64,000 bases of DNA from an uncultured Lachnospiraceae bacterium (GCA_910586255.1 CAJUHR010000003.1:136191-200190); one strand, 5' to 3'; shown: positions 42,384 through 51,683, counted from the stretch's first letter. A program made the numbers and translations. The notes: a model not told the origin generated them from the letters alone.

Positions 42384-43808
42384 ATGGGAGAGTTTTATGC
42401 TCCGTACCCAAAGCTGCCGAAGAATATCCGGCAGATAGGGGAGCGGGATTTGAATGTGAAATTATATGTGGAGGATTATGTCAATACATATCTGAAACGT
42501 CTGTATCCGGCCGGTGGACAAGATCTGCGGGTCGGCCTTTTGCTGGGAGAAGCAAAGAGTCAGGAGGGGATGCCGTACCTGTTTGCTGACGGGGCTTTGG
42601 AGATGGAGAACGTGGTCAAAAACGGGGAGCAGATCGAATTTACGGAGGAAGCATGGGAACAGGCTTACCGGGGGATTGACCGGATGTTTCCCAAGAGAAC
42701 CGTGTTGGGATGGTTTGTGTGCAGCGGGCCAGACAGGAATCTGAGCCCTTTGAATTACTGGAAACAGCACAGCAAATACTTTCCGGAGAAGAACCAGCTG
42801 ATGTATTTAAGCTGCGGCCTGGAAGGGGAGGAGTCAGTGTATGTGGCATCGGAGGACGGCTTCTACCGCCTGCGGGGATACAGCATCTATTATGAGAGAA
42901 ATCAGATGATGCAGGATTATATGGTGTCTCGTAAGGACGCCTGCCGGACGGAGACGGGAACCAGGGATACGGTGATTCAGGATTTTCGGCAGAGGATGGA
43001 GGAGAACCGTCAGGAGGCGCGCCGCCGCCAGTCTGCTCTTGGGGGACTTAAAACGGCTTGCGGTGTGCTGTCCGTATTGGTGCTGGCCTGCGGCGTTACT
43101 ATGTTTAACAATTACCATCGGATGCGGCAGATGGAGTCAGTGATCGCATCTGCATTGCCGGAAGGAATGGAGAAAAGCTGGTCAGAGCTGATAGGAGGCG
43201 AAAATGAGAAGGAAGCCCGGGAGCCGCTCTTTGAGGATGTTCCGGGAGAGGTGTATCCCACAAAAGGCGATATAGTGATTGAGCCGGAGAGTATGGTATC
43301 AGGGGAGAGTGTGGCAGTAGCCGGAGGACAGGCCAGGGAGACAGCTCCCGGCCAGGGAGACGGGCAATCTTCGGAAAATACTCAGAGAGACGAACAGGCA
43401 GCAAGCCGGATTTCAGGCGGGAATCAGGCAGCGGTGCCGGTTTCCGAAACAAATCAGGACATCGGTCAGGCAGCAGGGCAGACTCATGGAGAAAGCCAGG
43501 CCTCAGATGCCTCCCAGACGGTTAGTCAGCAATCAAACCAGCCAGCCAATCCTGCCCGGTCAGACGGCGCCGGTCACCTATCCTCTGCTCAGGAAGAGGC
43601 AGAAGCCGCTGCCCTGACGCCGGAGCCGGTGGTTATTCCGGATAATGCCATGATCCATACCGTTCAGGATGGAGAAACCCTTTATGGAATATGCCTGGAA
43701 TATTACCACAGCGTAAATAATTTGTCTCAAATTTGCCAGTGGAACCAGTTGACAGATGAAAATCATTTATCCGTAGGCCAAAGGCTTTATATGCCGCCTG
43801 CAGAATAG
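42384..43808 (+). CDS. Membrane protein with MPN-like N-terminal domain and C-terminal LysM
   Basis: 474 residues. The N-terminal domain (about 1-175) has VGLLLGEAKS, a strand-turn region with LEMENV, and VLGWFVCSGPD where JAB/MPN enzymes have GWYHSHP, so it looks like an MPN fold without the JAMM metal ligands (inference). A basic stretch precedes one TM (about 213-234). A Gln/Ser/Glu-rich extracellular linker (about 270-415) leads to a LysM domain (IHTVQDGETLYGICLEYYHS ... LSVGQRLYMP). Topology: N-terminus inside, LysM outside binding peptidoglycan. The start follows GCAGAGGGGTGAAAAT. Role unknown. Confidence 0.75.
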   Translation: MGEFYAPYPKLPKNIRQIGERDLNVKLYVEDYVNTYLKRLYPAGGQDLRVGLLLGEAKSQEGMPYLFADGALEMENVVKNGEQIEFTEEAWEQAYRGIDRMFPKRTVLGWFVCSGPDRNLSPLNYWKQHSKYFPEKNQLMYLSCGLEGEESVYVASEDGFYRLRGYSIYYERNQMMQDYMVSRKDACRTETGTRDTVIQDFRQRMEENRQEARRRQSALGGLKTACGVLSVLVLACGVTMFNNYHRMRQMESVIASALPEGMEKSWSELIGGENEKEAREPLFEDVPGEVYPTKGDIVIEPESMVSGESVAVAGGQARETAPGQGDGQSSENTQRDEQAASRISGGNQAAVPVSETNQDIGQAAGQTHGESQASDASQTVSQQSNQPANPARSDGAGHLSSAQEEAEAAALTPEPVVIPDNAMIHTVQDGETLYGICLEYYHSVNNLSQICQWNQLTDENHLSVGQRLYMPPAE

Positions 43809-43826
43809 AACATGTAACAAAATCCT

Positions 43827-43855
43827 TTGACCCTGCGGAGAAAATGATGTATACT
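43827..43855 (+). promoter_or_regulatory. Promoter of the DUF5711-like gene
   Basis: TTGACC (43827-43832), 17 bases, TATACT (43850-43855). This makes the downstream ATG at 43889 the credible start. Confidence 0.7.
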
Positions 43856-43888
43856 AAAAGTCAATATTCATATACAGGAGATAAGACC

Positions 43889-45157
43889 ATGGGTGATATG
43901 AGCTCCATGAGCAGGGAGAGCAGAAAGCAGAAGCTTCGCAGCCAGATGATCACTCCGGATAGGGAATATCCCCCTTCCAAGAATCGGGTGGAGGAGGAAG
44001 AGTTGTTTACGGCCCGTCAGAAAAAGCGCCGCAGACATATGGTTTTGTCTGTTGTGATGCTGGTTTTCATACTTTTCGGAGCCGGAGGGTGGTTTTATTA
44101 TCAACAGATTTTCAGATATACTGTCTATGAGACCATCCGGAGGATTCCTCTCAATGAAGGAAGCCTTGTGGGATATGTGACATTTGGGAATAATGTGATT
44201 AAATATACCCGGGACGGGGCATCCTATATCGATGAACGGGGAGGAAATGTCTGGACGGAAAGCTATGAGATGAAGATGCCGATTGTGGCAGTTAATGGAG
44301 ATTTTGCCGCCATTGCCGACCAGCAGGGCAACAGTATTTTGATTTTTAATAAGGATGGTAAGGTTGGACAGGCCACCACGATTCTTCCTATTACAAGGGT
44401 TGCCGTATCCGGATTGGGAATGGTGGCAGTGCTTTTGGAGGACTCTACATCCAGCTATATCTATTTTTTCCGCAAGGACGGAGGAGAGCTTAAAATCAAT
44501 GTGAGAACAAATATGTCCGGAGACGGATATCCTTTGGACATATGTCTATCCAGGGACGGAACCCAGATGATGTGCTCCTATGTTTATCTGGAAGGAGGGG
44601 AGGCCAAAAACCGTGTGGTGTTTTATGACTTTTCCGAGATAGGCAAGAATGTGCCCACCCGCGTGGTAGGAGGCTTTGACGAACCCTTTTCCAATGCCCT
44701 TGTGCCCCGGGTAGCATACTTAAAGGAGCCTTATTCCTGCGCGTTCGGAAGCAACGGACCGGTGTTTTTTTCCTCTCAGAACCTGGCAAAGCCCCAGCTT
44801 CTTAGGGAGGCTTCCATGACAGAGGAAATGATAGCCGGAACATTTTACTCAGATGAGTATGTTGCGGTGATTGTGTGGGATACAGGAGGAGAGAATGAGA
44901 AGCGCCTGGAGGTATTCCGGGCAGACGGCAGCCATGTGCTGAGTCAGGGATTTACTTATGATTATATTCATGCGGATATTGACGGAGAACTGATATTTCT
45001 GTATAATGATAACTCGTGTAAGGTATTTAATATGGCAGGGGTGGAAAAGCTAGACACTACCTTTGACTTTGCAGTGACAAAGATCCGCAGGGGGCGGATG
45101 CCCAACACCCTGTTGGTTATGGGCCCTCAGGAGATGCGGGAGATTAAACTAAGGTAA
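43889..45157 (+). CDS. DUF5711-type membrane-anchored beta-propeller-like protein
   Basis: 422 residues from ATG 43889 after AGGAGATAAGACC. A basic cytoplasmic N-terminus (Arg/Lys-rich) and one TM (about 52-75) precede a large extracytoplasmic domain of repeating beta strands (IKYTRDGASYIDERGGNVWT, AAIADQQGNSILIFNKDGK, VAVLLEDSTSSYIYFFRKDG and similar). This suggests a WD/PQQ-like propeller, as in the DUF5711 family common in clostridia. Function unknown. The transketolase gene starts 40 nt downstream and may be co-transcribed. Confidence 0.8.
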   Translation: MGDMSSMSRESRKQKLRSQMITPDREYPPSKNRVEEEELFTARQKKRRRHMVLSVVMLVFILFGAGGWFYYQQIFRYTVYETIRRIPLNEGSLVGYVTFGNNVIKYTRDGASYIDERGGNVWTESYEMKMPIVAVNGDFAAIADQQGNSILIFNKDGKVGQATTILPITRVAVSGLGMVAVLLEDSTSSYIYFFRKDGGELKINVRTNMSGDGYPLDICLSRDGTQMMCSYVYLEGGEAKNRVVFYDFSEIGKNVPTRVVGGFDEPFSNALVPRVAYLKEPYSCAFGSNGPVFFSSQNLAKPQLLREASMTEEMIAGTFYSDEYVAVIVWDTGGENEKRLEVFRADGSHVLSQGFTYDYIHADIDGELIFLYNDNSCKVFNMAGVEKLDTTFDFAVTKIRRGRMPNTLLVMGPQEMREIKLR

Positions 45158-45197
45158 CAGGAGTCTGATGTACATACAGAACATGAGGAGGATACCA

Positions 45198-47186
45198 ATG
45201 AGCCAGTTAGATACGATGTCAGTCAATGCGATCCGCATATTGTCAGCGGATGCAATCCAGAAAGCCAATTCCGGTCATCCGGGCCTGCCTTTGGGCTGTG
45301 CTCCTATGGCTTATGAGTTATGGATGAATCATTTAAATCACAATCCGGCAGATCCGGAGTGGGAGAACAGGGATCGTTTTGTTTTGTCCGGCGGACATGG
45401 CTCCATGCTGTTATATTCCCTGCTTCACCTCTTTGGGTACGGCGGCTTGTCAAAGGAAGATATCATGGATTTCAGACAGCTGGGGTCTAAGACACCGGGT
45501 CATCCGGAATACGGTCATACGGTGGGTGTGGAGGCAACTACCGGGCCCCTTGGAGCCGGCATGGGCATGGCGGTGGGAATGGCCATTGCGGAGGAACATC
45601 TGGCCAGCGTATTTAACAGAGAGGATTATCCGGTGGTGGATCATTACACCTATGCTCTGGGTGGGGACGGATGTATGATGGAGGGCATCAGCTCGGAGGC
45701 CTTCTCTCTGGCAGGGACCCTAAAGCTACACAAGCTGATAGTCCTGTATGATTCCAATAAAATCTCCATAGAAGGAGATACAGATATCACTTTTTCCGAG
45801 GATGTGACAAAGCGGATGGAGGCCTTTGGTTTCCAGACGCTTCTGGTGGAGGACGGCAATGACTTAGAGGCTATCGGCCGGGCCATTGAGGAGGCAAAGG
45901 CTGACAGAGAGCGACCTTCCTTTATAACGATCCGCACTCAGATAGGCTATGGCTGTCCCGCAAAGCAGGGCAAGGCCAGCGCCCATGGAGAGCCTTTAGG
46001 AATAGACAATGTAACGGCTCTCAGAAACACTCTGGGATGGCAGTACGAAGAGCCCTTTTATGTTCCAGAGGAGGTTTATAATCATTTTCGGGAAAATGCC
46101 AGGGAAAAGGCGGAGACAGAGGCAGCCTGGAAGGTGATGTTTGCCGCGTACTGTCAGGAATATCCGGAGATGGAGGCTCTTTGGAATCAATACCATGAGG
46201 GCGGGAAAAAGGCAGCGGAGGCTCTTTTGGCAGATGAAAAGCTTTGGGTCGGCTCCGGAAAGGCAGATGCCACCAGAAATGTTTCCGGAAAGCTGATTAA
46301 CCAGCTGAAGGATTTGCAGCCCAATCTGATGGGAGGCTCCGCAGACTTAGGACCATCCAACAAGACAATCATGAACGGGGCAGGGGATTTTACAGGGGAC
46401 AATCCAGGAGGACGGAATTTGCACTTTGGTGTGAGAGAGCTGGCCATGACAGCCATTGGCAACGGATTGCTGCTTCACGGAGGAATGCGTGCCTATGTGG
46501 CAACCTTCTTTGTGTTCAGCGATTATGTGAAGCCTATGGCCCGCCTGTCAGCCTTGATGGGGTTGCCTCTGACCTTTGTGTTTACCCATGACAGTATTGG
46601 CGTGGGGGAGGACGGGCCCACCCATGAGCCGGTGGAACAGTTAGCTATGTTCCGTTCCATTCCCAATTTCCATGTGATACGTCCCTGTGACGGAGTGGAG
46701 ACTGCTGCCGCCTGGTATAGCGCCATGATTTCGGATAAGACGCCTACCGCGCTGATTTTGAGCCGTCAAAGCCTTCCGGCGGTGGAAGGCACCAGCCGGG
46801 AAGCGCTAAAAGGCGCCTATGTGCTGGACGACTGTGAAGGCACTCCGGAGCTTATACTGATCGCATCGGGCTCAGAGGTGAGCCTGGCTGTGGAGGCGAA
46901 AAAGGAGCTGTCCGCAGAAGGCCGGAAGGTACGGGTGGTGTCCATGCCGTCCATGGAGCTTTTTGAGGAGCAGACGAGCGAGTACAAGGAATCCGTATTG
47001 CCGGACGGGGTGCGCAAACGAGTGGCCATTGAAGCCCTGGGAGGTTTTGGATGGCATCGGTATGTGGGGCTGGACGGCGCCCTGGTGACAATGAAGGGAT
47101 TTGGAGCCAGCGCTCCGGCCGCAAAATTGTTTGAGCATTTTGGGTTTACGAAAGAGCATGTGCTAAAGGTGGCGCGGGCGCTTTAA
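45198..47186 (+). CDS. tkt: Transketolase
   Basis: 662 residues, full length. The TPP-binding motif is GDGCMMEGISSEAFSLAGTL ... YDSNKISIEGDT; also SGHPGLPLGCAPMAY (His), VLSGGHGSMLLYSLLHL, the pyrimidine-domain HDSIGVGEDGPTHEP and RPCDGVET. It interconverts pentose and triose/hexose phosphates in the non-oxidative pentose phosphate pathway (cytoplasm). Start ATG 45198 follows GAGGAGGATACCA; earlier in-frame codons precede that site. Confidence 0.97.
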   Translation: MSQLDTMSVNAIRILSADAIQKANSGHPGLPLGCAPMAYELWMNHLNHNPADPEWENRDRFVLSGGHGSMLLYSLLHLFGYGGLSKEDIMDFRQLGSKTPGHPEYGHTVGVEATTGPLGAGMGMAVGMAIAEEHLASVFNREDYPVVDHYTYALGGDGCMMEGISSEAFSLAGTLKLHKLIVLYDSNKISIEGDTDITFSEDVTKRMEAFGFQTLLVEDGNDLEAIGRAIEEAKADRERPSFITIRTQIGYGCPAKQGKASAHGEPLGIDNVTALRNTLGWQYEEPFYVPEEVYNHFRENAREKAETEAAWKVMFAAYCQEYPEMEALWNQYHEGGKKAAEALLADEKLWVGSGKADATRNVSGKLINQLKDLQPNLMGGSADLGPSNKTIMNGAGDFTGDNPGGRNLHFGVRELAMTAIGNGLLLHGGMRAYVATFFVFSDYVKPMARLSALMGLPLTFVFTHDSIGVGEDGPTHEPVEQLAMFRSIPNFHVIRPCDGVETAAAWYSAMISDKTPTALILSRQSLPAVEGTSREALKGAYVLDDCEGTPELILIASGSEVSLAVEAKKELSAEGRKVRVVSMPSMELFEEQTSEYKESVLPDGVRKRVAIEALGGFGWHRYVGLDGALVTMKGFGASAPAAKLFEHFGFTKEHVLKVARAL

Positions 47187-47205
47187 AAGAGGGAAGAACA
47201 GGCAG

Positions 47206-47248
47206 ACGCCCGGCATTTCGCGAATTTGCGGAAGGCCGGGCGTTTTTT
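47206..47248 (+). terminator. Terminator of transketolase
   Basis: Stem ACGCCCGGC / GCCGGGCGT (47206-47214, 47235-47243) with an inner CGC-AA-GCG pairing, followed by TTTTTT. Confidence 0.85.
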
Positions 47249-47309
47249 GCGCTTTTACAGGATTTGGGGGGGATTTTGCCAAATATTTTTGTCGCAAAAC
47301 AGCTTCTGC

Positions 47310-47338
47310 TTGCAATCGAAAGTAGTTTCTTTTATACT
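47310..47338 (+). promoter_or_regulatory. Promoter of the ROK glucokinase gene
   Basis: TTGCAA (47310-47315), 17 bases, TATACT (47333-47338). Confidence 0.65.
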
Positions 47339-47441
47339 ACAGGTAATGATTGGTCCGGCAGGAAATATCAGGAGCGGATGATCAGAAAAGGCAGCAGAGC
47401 GGGCATTTTAAGGACTGCCGGAATAAAAGGAGGGGAAAACC

Positions 47442-48386
47442 ATGGAAAAAAAGTGTATTGGTATTGATATTGGGGGAACCACGGTGAAGCTGGGACTTTT
47501 TACGGTTGCCGGTGAACTGCTGGAAAAGTGGGAGGTGCCCACAAGGAAGGAAGAGGGAGGCAAAAACATACTTCCCGATGTGGCGGCCTCTATCCGGAAG
47601 GTGCTGGAGGAGAAGGAGATTGACTTAAAGGATGTGGCGGGCGCCGGCATGGGGGTACCGGGGCCTGTGCTTCCGGACGGATACGTGGAGATCTGTGTGA
47701 ATTTAGGCTGGAAGGATATGAATCCCCAGAAGGAGCTGAGCCGCCTCTTGGACGGAATGCCAGTGAAAAGCGGCAATGATGCCAATGTGGCGGCTTTAGG
47801 TGAAATGTGGCAGGGCGGAGGCAAGGGATATACGGATATTTTGATGGTGACACTGGGAACAGGCGTGGGAGGCGGCGTGATCATTAACGAAAAGATTATT
47901 GCCGGAAAGCATGGGCTGGGCGGCGAGATCGGGCATATTCATGTGAGAGACGAAGAATGGGAGCACTGTAATTGCGGCGGTGTGGGGTGTGTGGAGCAGA
48001 TTGCCAGCGCCACCGGAATTGCCCGGGAGGCAAGAAGAAAGATGGCCGGGTCCGATGCCCCCTCTTCCATGAGAAAATACGGGGACGCGATTACAGCAAA
48101 GAATGTGATGGATGAGGCAAAGGCTGGTGACGCCATGGCTTTGGAGGTGGCGGAGACCGTGGGACGCTATCTGGGGCTTGTTCTGGCGCAGATAGCCATG
48201 ACCATAGACCCGGAAATATTTGTAATCGGAGGCGGTGTGTCTAAGGCCGGGCAGTTTCTCATTGACCGGATTGAAAAATATTATGACCACTATTCCCCCA
48301 TATCTCAGAATAAAGGGAAGATCGGTCTGGCAAGTCTGGGCAATGACGCCGGTATCTACGGCGCCGCCCGTCTGGTGCTCGACTAA
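47442..48386 (+). CDS. glcK: ROK-family glucokinase
   Basis: 314 residues. The N-terminal phosphate loop is CIGIDIGGTTVKLGLF, sugar-binding segments are KSGNDANVAALGE and HGLGGEIGHIHV, and the ROK zinc signature is CNCGGVGCVEQ. The ATPase motif GTGVGGGVIIN is present. It phosphorylates glucose (or a close hexose) at the cytoplasmic entry to glycolysis. The start follows AAAGGAGGGGAAAACC. Length and motifs match Firmicutes GlcK. Confidence 0.93.
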   Translation: MEKKCIGIDIGGTTVKLGLFTVAGELLEKWEVPTRKEEGGKNILPDVAASIRKVLEEKEIDLKDVAGAGMGVPGPVLPDGYVEICVNLGWKDMNPQKELSRLLDGMPVKSGNDANVAALGEMWQGGGKGYTDILMVTLGTGVGGGVIINEKIIAGKHGLGGEIGHIHVRDEEWEHCNCGGVGCVEQIASATGIAREARRKMAGSDAPSSMRKYGDAITAKNVMDEAKAGDAMALEVAETVGRYLGLVLAQIAMTIDPEIFVIGGGVSKAGQFLIDRIEKYYDHYSPISQNKGKIGLASLGNDAGIYGAARLVLD

Positions 48387-48392
48387 AGCCTC

Positions 48393-48426
48393 TTATGGCG
48401 GCGCTTTAGAAAAAGCGCCGCCATAA
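48393..48426 (+). terminator. Hairpin after glcK
   Basis: Perfect 15-bp stem TTATGGCGGCGCTTT / AAAGCGCCGCCATAA, seven nt after the stop. It lacks a distal T run, though the stem itself ends in T on one arm. The rest of the 330-nt gap to the next gene has AT-rich sequence, a promoter and leader hairpins (next entry). Confidence 0.6.
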
Positions 48427-48631
48427 AATGAGGAGACCCGGCCGAACTTTCGTCCAACCGGGCAATTATGAAAAATCTATGTGCAATTTGGCTATTGAAA
48501 TAAGGAAAAACACTAACTTTCTATGCATTTAGTATAAAAATAAAATATGAACGGAATATGAACACAATGTAAATAGATTGTAACGGTTATCTGCCGGATT
48601 GCTAGTTCTGTACGAGTTTGAAAAGCTGTGG

Positions 48632-48703
48632 TATAATGAGAATATTTGGCGAGGTATTTCGCCAGCTTAGTGTAAGTGATACCTGGCTGTCTAGCCAGGT
48701 TTT
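48632..48703 (+). promoter_or_regulatory. Pyrophosphatase promoter with two leader hairpins
   Basis: Extended -10 TGGTATAAT (TATAAT 48632-48637) with no clear -35. The leader folds into TGGCGA...TCGCCA (48647-48664) and ACCTGGCT...AGCCAGGT followed by TTTT (48681-48703), ending immediately before the GGGGAGG ribosome site. The second looks like a terminator placed to attenuate the pyrophosphatase gene. No known riboswitch was recognised. Confidence 0.5.
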
Positions 48704-48717
48704 AAGGGGAGGTTGCT

Positions 48718-50385
48718 ATGTCAGAGGAGAGAGCCAGAAAAACGATTGTGATCGGTCATAAGAATCCGGATACGGATTCCATCTGTTCAGCCATCTGCTA
48801 TGCGAGACTGAAAAAGGAGATTACCGGAAAGGAATATGAACCGGGGCGGGCCGGGCATATCAATGAAGAGACCCAGTTCGTATTAAAATATTTCGGTGTG
48901 GGGGCCCCCGGGCTGATTGAGAATGTAAAGACCCAGGTGAAGGATATTGATATTCGGGAGACTCAGGGAGTGGACAGGAGCATATCCTTAAAGAAGGCCT
49001 GGAATTTGATGCAGGATGCCAATGTGGTCACTCTGCCGGCAGTCAGCAGCGGAGGGATGCTGGAGGGGCTGATCACGGTGGGCGATATTACCAAATCTTA
49101 TATGAATGTCTATGACAGCAGTATTTTGTCCAAGGCAAGGACCCAGTACAGCAATATTCTTGAGACTCTGGAGGGAGCGCTGGTGGTGGGGGACGAGGCA
49201 GAGTACTTCCAGGAGGGAAAGGTGCTGGTGGCGGCTGCCAACCCGGATATGATGGAGTATTATATCTCCCCTCATGATTTGGTGATTCTCGGAAACCGGT
49301 ATGAATCCCAGCTGTGTGCCATTGAGATGGAGGCAGGCTGCATCATTGTCTGCGAGGGAGCCGGCGTCTCCATGACCATCCGGAAGCTGGCTGAGGAGCG
49401 AGGCTGTACTGTGATGACCACGCCCTATGATACCTACACGGCAGCCCGTCTGATCAATCAGAGCATGCCTATCAGCTATTTTATGCGGACAGAGAATCTG
49501 ATTACCTTTGAGGATGCAGATTATATCGATGAGATTAAGGAAGTGATGACCAGCAAGAGACATCGGGATTTCCCGATCCTTGACAAGGACGGAAAGTACA
49601 AGGGTATGATTTCCCGGAGAAATTTGCTGGGAGCCCGCGGAAAGCAGATTGTCCTGGTGGATCACAATGAGCGGAATCAGGCTGTGGAGGGAATCGAAAA
49701 CGCGGAGATTCTGGAAATCATAGACCATCATAAGCTGGGAACCGTGGAGACCATTGCACCGGTATTTTTCCGCAATCAGCCGGTGGGCTGCACAGCCACC
49801 ATCGTATATCAGATGTATAATGAGAACAATGTGGAGATAGACAAGACGACCGCAGGGCTTTTGTGCAGCGCAATCATCTCGGATACTCTGCTGTTCCGTT
49901 CCCCTACCTGCACGCGGGCTGACCAGATGGCAGCTTTGGCCCTGGCCAAGATGGCAGAGATTTCTCTTGACCGCTATGCGGCAGATATGTTTGCAGCAGG
50001 GAGCAACTTAAAGGGAAAAAGTGATGAAGAGATTTTTTATCAGGATTTCAAACGATTCAGTGCAGGGAAGGTGTCCTTCGGCGTGGCCCAGATCAGCTCC
50101 CTTAATGAGGAGGAGCTGGCAGGGCTTAAGGAGAGAATGACGGAGTACTTAAAAAGAGCCAAGAAGGAGCACAAGGTGGATATGCTCTTTTTCATGCTGA
50201 CCAATATCCTTACAGAGTCCACGGAGCTGCTCTGCGAGGGAGGCGGGGCTGCCAATCTTATACGTCAGACCTTCCATGTGGGAGCGGAGGACGACACAGC
50301 AGTGGGTGATTCGGTGGAGCTGCCGGGTGTGGTTTCCAGAAAGAAGCAGCTGATACCGGCTATTATGATTGCCTGTGAGGCATAG
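48718..50385 (+). CDS. ppaC: CBS/DRTGG-type manganese-dependent inorganic pyrophosphatase
   Basis: 555 residues. A DHH phosphoesterase domain is split by an insert: GHKNPDTDSICSAI, then CBS1 (about 72-125), a DRTGG-like region (about 140-245), CBS2 (MRTENLITFEDADYIDEIKE ...), then VDHNERNQA, IIDHHKLG and a DHHA2 domain ending SRKKQLIPA, the family II pyrophosphatase signature. CBS-PPases hydrolyse PPi and are regulated by AMP, ADP, ATP or diadenosine polyphosphates. Cytoplasmic, Mn/Co dependent. A strong GGGGAGG site precedes the ATG. Confidence 0.93.
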   Translation: MSEERARKTIVIGHKNPDTDSICSAICYARLKKEITGKEYEPGRAGHINEETQFVLKYFGVGAPGLIENVKTQVKDIDIRETQGVDRSISLKKAWNLMQDANVVTLPAVSSGGMLEGLITVGDITKSYMNVYDSSILSKARTQYSNILETLEGALVVGDEAEYFQEGKVLVAAANPDMMEYYISPHDLVILGNRYESQLCAIEMEAGCIIVCEGAGVSMTIRKLAEERGCTVMTTPYDTYTAARLINQSMPISYFMRTENLITFEDADYIDEIKEVMTSKRHRDFPILDKDGKYKGMISRRNLLGARGKQIVLVDHNERNQAVEGIENAEILEIIDHHKLGTVETIAPVFFRNQPVGCTATIVYQMYNENNVEIDKTTAGLLCSAIISDTLLFRSPTCTRADQMAALALAKMAEISLDRYAADMFAAGSNLKGKSDEEIFYQDFKRFSAGKVSFGVAQISSLNEEELAGLKERMTEYLKRAKKEHKVDMLFFMLTNILTESTELLCEGGGAANLIRQTFHVGAEDDTAVGDSVELPGVVSRKKQLIPAIMIACEA

Positions 50386-50396
50386 AGGTCCGATTT

Positions 50397-50978
50397 ATGC
50401 AAATAAAAGGAAAACGGGAAATGTGGAAGCCGGGCAATATGCTTTATCCGGTGCCGGCTGTGATGGTAAGCTGTAAAAGACCGGGGGAGGCGCCCAATAT
50501 TATTACGGTGGCATGGGCAGGGACCGTCTGCTCAGATCCTCCCATGGTGTCTGTCTCTGTGCGGAAGGAGCGATATTCCTACGATATTATCCGGGAAAGC
50601 GGGGAATTTGTGGTGAACCTGGTGAATCGGGGACTGGTGTACGGAGCGGACTACTGCGGAGTAAAGTCGGGGAGAGATGTGGACAAATTCAAAGAGCTGG
50701 GACTGACGGCTTTGCCCCTTCCCCATGTGAAGGCCCCGGGAATTGGGGAGAGCCCTGTTTGTCTGGAATGTAAGGTGACCCGGCAGATTCCTTTGGGGAC
50801 CCATGACATGTTTTTGGCGGAGGTTTTGGGAGTATCGGTGGATGGGCAGTTTCTGGATAAAAAAGGAAAATTCCACTTAAACCGCAGCGGCTTGGCTGCC
50901 TATTCCCACGGAGAGTATTTTGCCCTGGGAGAGAAGCTGGGCAGCTTTGGATATTCGGTGAGAAGGAAGGGAAAATGA
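50397..50978 (+). CDS. Flavin reductase-like FMN-binding protein
   Basis: 193 residues of the flavin_reduct family: YPVPAVMVSCKRPGEAPNII, AWAGTVCSDPPMVSVSVRK, SGEFVVNLVN and the C-terminal YSHGEYFALGE. The fold binds FMN; members reduce flavin or act as flavoproteins of unknown substrate. Start is ATG 50397 (AGAGGT upstream) or 50421 (AAGGA upstream). It overlaps the following kinase gene by four bases. Confidence 0.88.
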   Translation: MQIKGKREMWKPGNMLYPVPAVMVSCKRPGEAPNIITVAWAGTVCSDPPMVSVSVRKERYSYDIIRESGEFVVNLVNRGLVYGADYCGVKSGRDVDKFKELGLTALPLPHVKAPGIGESPVCLECKVTRQIPLGTHDMFLAEVLGVSVDGQFLDKKGKFHLNRSGLAAYSHGEYFALGEKLGSFGYSVRRKGK

Positions 50979-51484
50979 AATCAAACATTACACTGATCGG
51001 GATGCCGGCCTCCGGCAAGAGCACCATTGGAGTACTGCTGGCAAAGCGTTTGGGTTACTCCTTTGTGGATGTGGACATTGTCATTCAGGAGAAGACAGGA
51101 AAGCTGCTTAAGGAGATCATCGCCGAGCAGGGGCTGGACGGTTTTTTGCAGGTGGAGGACCGGATTAATCAGGAGCTGGATGTGAGACATTCGGTGATTG
51201 CTCCCGGAGGCAGCGTGGTTTATGGCCAGAAGGCCATGGAGCATTTAAAGAGGATCAGCCAGGTGGTGTATCTGAAGCTGGAATACGAGGAGCTTAAAAG
51301 GCGGCTGGGTGATCTGGTGGACCGGGGAGTGGCCCTAAGACCTGGCATGACCCTGCGGGATCTGTACGAGGAACGGCTTCCTTTGTATGAGAGGTATGCA
51401 GATATAACCGTCAGTGAGGGTCCGGGAGGCCCGGGGATTGTGGTGGATGAGTTAAGAGCAATCATGGAACAGAGCCGGTCATGA
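50975..51484 (+). CDS. Shikimate kinase-like protein
   Basis: 169 residues, ATGA overlap with the flavin protein gene. Walker A GMPASGKSTIG, FVDVDIVI, PGGSVVY and RLPLYERYAD follow the shikimate kinase layout. The shikimate-binding Arg of the FRxxE motif is not conserved: the equivalent stretch is GFLQVEDRI, so Arg is replaced by Leu. Either the substrate site has changed or the enzyme is not a shikimate kinase. No other aromatic pathway gene is nearby. It was named by fold similarity only. Confidence 0.75.
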   Translation: MKSNITLIGMPASGKSTIGVLLAKRLGYSFVDVDIVIQEKTGKLLKEIIAEQGLDGFLQVEDRINQELDVRHSVIAPGGSVVYGQKAMEHLKRISQVVYLKLEYEELKRRLGDLVDRGVALRPGMTLRDLYEERLPLYERYADITVSEGPGGPGIVVDELRAIMEQSRS

Positions 51485-51487
51485 AAA

Positions 51488-51652
51488 AATTTGTAAAAGT
51501 TCAGGCGGGTATCTTCTTGCCCGTCTGCGCCGGACAAGAAGCATCGAATGTTCCTACGATGTGAAATTTGACATAAGTTTTGGCTTACAAGCAAGCTTGG
51601 CGCTCAAAATTCATGTCAAATTTCCTGCCGTCTGAACTGTTACGGAAATTTA
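51488..51652. repeat. Structured intergenic repeat, full-length variant copy
   Basis: Outer arms GTAAAAGTTCAGG and CTGAACTGTTAC; then CTTCTTGCCCG...CGGACAAGAAG; then CATCG...CGATG; then GAAATTTGACAT / ATGTCAAATTTC (51563-51574, 51613-51624) enclosing CTTACAAGCAAGCTTG. The order is the same as in the copies at 27078 and 63897, but the long stem has different bases that still pair. No coding content. Confidence 0.8.
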
Positions 51653-51683
51653 AGGAATAATAAGCGGAAAATAGGAGGAAGCT

